Shown here in pieces: positions 29,805 through 32,418 of a stretch of DNA of 32,418 nt (the stretch's first letter is position 1; every line of letters starts with the position of its first letter). This DNA is from Lachnospiraceae bacterium (GTDB lineage Bacteria > Bacillota > Clostridia > Lachnospirales > Lachnospiraceae), in the NCBI GenBank assembly GCA_024403555.1, contig JAKSRP010000015.1, positions 1 to 32,418 of the forward strand, given 5' to 3'. The notes under the pieces are model-generated. The model had not been told where the DNA came from. It saw only the letters and a list, made by a program, of their open reading frames with translations, and searched no databases. Position numbers and translations under genes: made by a program.

Positions 29805-31574
29805 ATGGAAAAATGGTTTATTCAGGCCAAACGAGCAGATTTCTTTGGCCTTGGCAAAAAATTTCATATTGATCCGGTCATTGCCCGTGTCATCCGAAAC
29901 CGTGATGTCATTGGAGAAGAGGCGGTAGGCAGGTATCTTCATGGTGGATTAGAATCCCTTCATGACCCTCATCTTCTAAAAGATGTTGATTTGGCAGTTG
30001 ATATTTTGCTCAAAAAGAAGCGCGAAAATAAAAAAATCCGTATCATCTCCGACTATGACGTGGACGGCGTAGTTTCGAATTATATTTTGTGGACTGCCTT
30101 TAAAAAGTGTGGCATGGATGTGGATTTTCGCATTCCGGATCGTATTACCGATGGCTACGGCATCAATGAGCGATTGATTGCTCAGGCAAATGATGACGCA
30201 ATCGATACAATTGTAACCTGTGATAATGGGATTGCAGCTATTTCTCAGATTGCTTATGCCAAGAGTCTTGGCATGACCGTAATTGTGACGGATCATCATG
30301 ATATTCCTTATGATATGGTAGAAGGAGAAAAGAAATATCTTTCTTCGAATGCCGATGCGATTGTAAATCCAAAACAAATCGAATGCCCATATCCGTATGA
30401 TAAGCTTTGTGGCGCAGTCGTAGCTTTAAAACTCGTTCAGGTGCTTTATGAGAGAATGGGATTTCCAGAAGATGCATATGTAGAATTCGTACCATTTGCA
30501 GCTATTGCGACGGTTTGTGATGTGGTAGATCTTACTGATGAAAACCGCAGCCTGGTTCGTGTGGGACTTAAGATGATTCCAAATACAAACAATATCGGCC
30601 TTCAGGCACTTTTAGAAGTGAATGGACGTATGGGTGCGAAGATTTCTTCTTATGACCTGGGGTTTGTGATCGGTCCATGCATTAATGCAACCGGCCGATT
30701 AGATTCTGCAACGATGGCAGTGAATCTGTTTTTAGAAAATGATGTTGCCAGAGCCAGAGCGATGGCCTTAAAGTTAAAAGAATTGAATGACTCCCGAAAA
30801 GCCATGACGGAAGAAGGCATGACGGAAGCATTTCGCATGGTAGAAGAGGAAGGACTAAATGCGGATGATGTGCTGGTAGTATTTTTACCAGACTGCCACG
30901 AAAGCTTAGCGGGAATTATCGCAGGGCGTGTGCGAGAGAAGTATTACAAACCGGCAATTGTTCTGACTCGTTCCGAAGAGATGGTAAAGGGCTCTGGAAG
31001 ATCCATTGAAGGCTATCATATGTTTGAAGCTTTAAATGAAGTGAAGGACTTAATGACAAAATTTGGCGGCCATCCAATGGCGGCAGGATTATCTCTTCCG
31101 GAGAAAAATGTTGATTTATTTCGCCAAAAACTCAATGAATTTGGTAAGACGCGATTAAATAAAGACATTTTAACAAGAAAGGTTCCAATCGATGTGCGAA
31201 TGCCGATTGATTATATTAGTGAACCGCTGATCAACCAGTTAGAGCTTCTAGAACCATTTGGCAAAGCGAATGCCAAACCGGTATTTGCAGAGAGCAGGCT
31301 GAATATTTTAAGTCTTCGCAGAATGGGCAAAGCCAATAATATGTTAAAGCTTCGTATTCAGAATGAGCATGGAACAGTGATCAATGGCGTGGTGTTTCAA
31401 CGTGCGGATGAGTTTGAAAGTCTGCTTCGTGAAAAATATGGTGACAGAATCATCGACGGGTTATATTATGGAAGAAGTGGAAATGTATTATTTTCTGCGG
31501 TTTATTATCCACAGATTAATGAATTTCGTGGAACAAAAGAATTCCAGATTATCATCAACAATTTTATGGTGTAA
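29805..31574 (+). CDS. recJ: Single-stranded-DNA-specific exonuclease RecJ
   Basis: A 5'-to-3' ssDNA exonuclease of the DHH family, 589 residues, acting in recombination and repair. Motifs: IISDYDVDGVVSNY (motif I), TIVTCDNGIAAISQI (motif II), VIVTDHHDIP (DHH, motif III), FAAIATVCDVVDLTDENR, GPCINATGRLDSA, and in the DHHA1 domain GSGRSIEGYHMFEAL and FGGHPMAAGLSLP. An OB-like C-terminal region follows. The frame is open upstream to 29727 but that stretch encodes the hairpin region. ATG 29805, with GAGG at 29796-29799, gives the usual N-terminus MEKWFIQAKR. It follows the tgt/yajC/secDF neighbourhood, an arrangement seen in other Firmicutes. Confidence 0.95.
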   Translation: MEKWFIQAKRADFFGLGKKFHIDPVIARVIRNRDVIGEEAVGRYLHGGLESLHDPHLLKDVDLAVDILLKKKRENKKIRIISDYDVDGVVSNYILWTAFKKCGMDVDFRIPDRITDGYGINERLIAQANDDAIDTIVTCDNGIAAISQIAYAKSLGMTVIVTDHHDIPYDMVEGEKKYLSSNADAIVNPKQIECPYPYDKLCGAVVALKLVQVLYERMGFPEDAYVEFVPFAAIATVCDVVDLTDENRSLVRVGLKMIPNTNNIGLQALLEVNGRMGAKISSYDLGFVIGPCINATGRLDSATMAVNLFLENDVARARAMALKLKELNDSRKAMTEEGMTEAFRMVEEEGLNADDVLVVFLPDCHESLAGIIAGRVREKYYKPAIVLTRSEEMVKGSGRSIEGYHMFEALNEVKDLMTKFGGHPMAAGLSLPEKNVDLFRQKLNEFGKTRLNKDILTRKVPIDVRMPIDYISEPLINQLELLEPFGKANAKPVFAESRLNILSLRRMGKANNMLKLRIQNEHGTVINGVVFQRADEFESLLREKYGDRIIDGLYYGRSGNVLFSAVYYPQINEFRGTKEFQIIINNFMV

Positions 31575-31607
31575 TATGGAAACAATCTGATTTTGGGAGA
31601 TGACAAT

Positions 31608-32418
31608 ATGGAAAAAGAAATCAAACTCATTGCCATCGATATGGATGGTACTTTGCTTTGTGATGATAAAAGCTGTACGAAGCGTAACTTTGAAGCGTTA
31701 AAGGCAGCAAAAGAGATGGGAGTAGAGATTGTTCCTGCAACTGGACGCTCTACGAATGGCATTCCACCGATTTTTTATGAGTTAGAAGCACGTTATGGTA
31801 TTTTCTGCAATGGAGCAACCTGCTACGATATCAAAGAAGAAAAAGTGATGGTAAAGGATCACTTTACATTAGAAGAAGCGTTAAGCTTAATTGAAATCGC
31901 AAAAAAATATGATTGCACGTATGATGTTTATGCGAGTGGATTTGGCTATATGGAACGCAGATTCTTTGATTCCTTTAGTGAGTATACTACAGATGAAGGT
32001 ATTCGAAGACTGATCGCTGCTACTAGACATTGTATTGCTGAACCGTTAGAAGAATTTCTTCAAAAGAATGACTTCTCTATTGAAAAGGTGAATATGTTCT
32101 TTAAGGATTACGAAGTAGAACGTGAACTTGCAAGAAATGAATTCTTAGATACCGGGATTACAGAAACGGTTAATTCTCTTTATAATAACTTAGAAGTGGT
32201 AAAGAAAGGCTGCAGCAAAGGAAAAGCGTTGAAGCTGCTTGCTAATAAGCTCGGAATCGAAATCTCAGAGTGCATGGCATTAGGTGATGGAGACAATGAT
32301 ACACACATGGTTGAAGTGGCTGGTGTGGGCGTTGCCATGGAAAATGCAATGGATTGCGTTAAGGTTGTTGCAGACTATATTACCGATGACAATAATCATA
32401 GTGGTGTTGGAAAAGCGG
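31608..32418 (+). CDS. HAD-superfamily phosphatase, Cof/YidA type (3' end outside the window)
   Basis: A frame of 270 residues that runs off the right edge. The N-terminal LIAIDMDGTLLCDD carries the catalytic D10 and D12. ATGRS is motif II and the late ALGDGDNDTHMVEVAG is the acidic motif IV, with the intervening C2-type cap domain of Cof-like hydrolases. These cytoplasmic enzymes dephosphorylate sugar phosphates, flavin or PLP intermediates. The substrate here is unknown. GGGAGATGACA precedes ATG 31608, about 33 bases after recJ. Cof proteins are usually 265-290 residues, so only a few codons are probably missing. Confidence 0.9.
   Translation, partial: MEKEIKLIAIDMDGTLLCDDKSCTKRNFEALKAAKEMGVEIVPATGRSTNGIPPIFYELEARYGIFCNGATCYDIKEEKVMVKDHFTLEEALSLIEIAKKYDCTYDVYASGFGYMERRFFDSFSEYTTDEGIRRLIAATRHCIAEPLEEFLQKNDFSIEKVNMFFKDYEVERELARNEFLDTGITETVNSLYNNLEVVKKGCSKGKALKLLANKLGIEISECMALGDGDNDTHMVEVAGVGVAMENAMDCVKVVADYITDDNNHSGVGKA

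Overview
The window is an AT-rich, densely coding chromosomal segment from a Gram-positive anaerobe of the class Clostridia, most likely family Lachnospiraceae. This is inferred from gene content: a HemZ-type radical SAM protein, fused SecDF, a SCIFF peptide with its maturase between yajC and secDF, a clostridial tmRNA tag (ADNNLAYAA), and FN3/Ig-like surface protein domains typical of that family. Almost all genes read on the + strand and most are housekeeping. No phage, insertion sequence, CRISPR array or rRNA was seen. The only tRNA-like gene is tmRNA.

Layout: 1-252 is the 3' end of a DUF2156-type gene. 256-6748 is a stress/translation operon with a clear promoter and terminator: (p)ppGpp synthetase/hydrolase, metallo-beta-lactamase-fold hydrolase, HemZ, HD-GYP protein, hisS. 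An inverted flavin reductase gene (6782-7294) separates it from aspS, a stand-alone ACT-pair protein and glyA (7480-11040). An NSS-family transporter follows (11208-12683).

At about 13431-13442 two genes lacking their 5' ends meet head to head: a RACo-like/DUF4445 C-terminal fragment on the - strand and a B-repeat/Ig-like/FN3 surface protein fragment on the + strand. This is a deletion scar or an assembly join. Then come secG, a GC-rich palindromic element (14988-15063), rnr, smpB and ssrA, the classic RNA quality-control and ribosome-rescue cluster.

The least ordinary part begins at 18403: two zinc-ribbon proteins of unknown function, then a tight cassette of a minimal prepilin peptidase, a PP2C phosphatase and a membrane-tethered kinase-like protein with altered HRD and DFG motifs. 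A promoter inside the kinase gene leads to an S1-domain protein, aroC, tgt and yajC.

A convergent PHP phosphoesterase gene is followed by the SCIFF ranthipeptide locus: a 46-residue six-cysteine precursor (25884-26024), an attenuator-like hairpin and a radical SAM/SPASM maturase starting at TTG. Fused secDF, recJ and a partial HAD hydrolase complete the window. YajC, SCIFF, maturase and SecDF together form a secretion-linked neighbourhood. The SCIFF promoter carries a tandem 21-bp-period repeat that looks like an operator.
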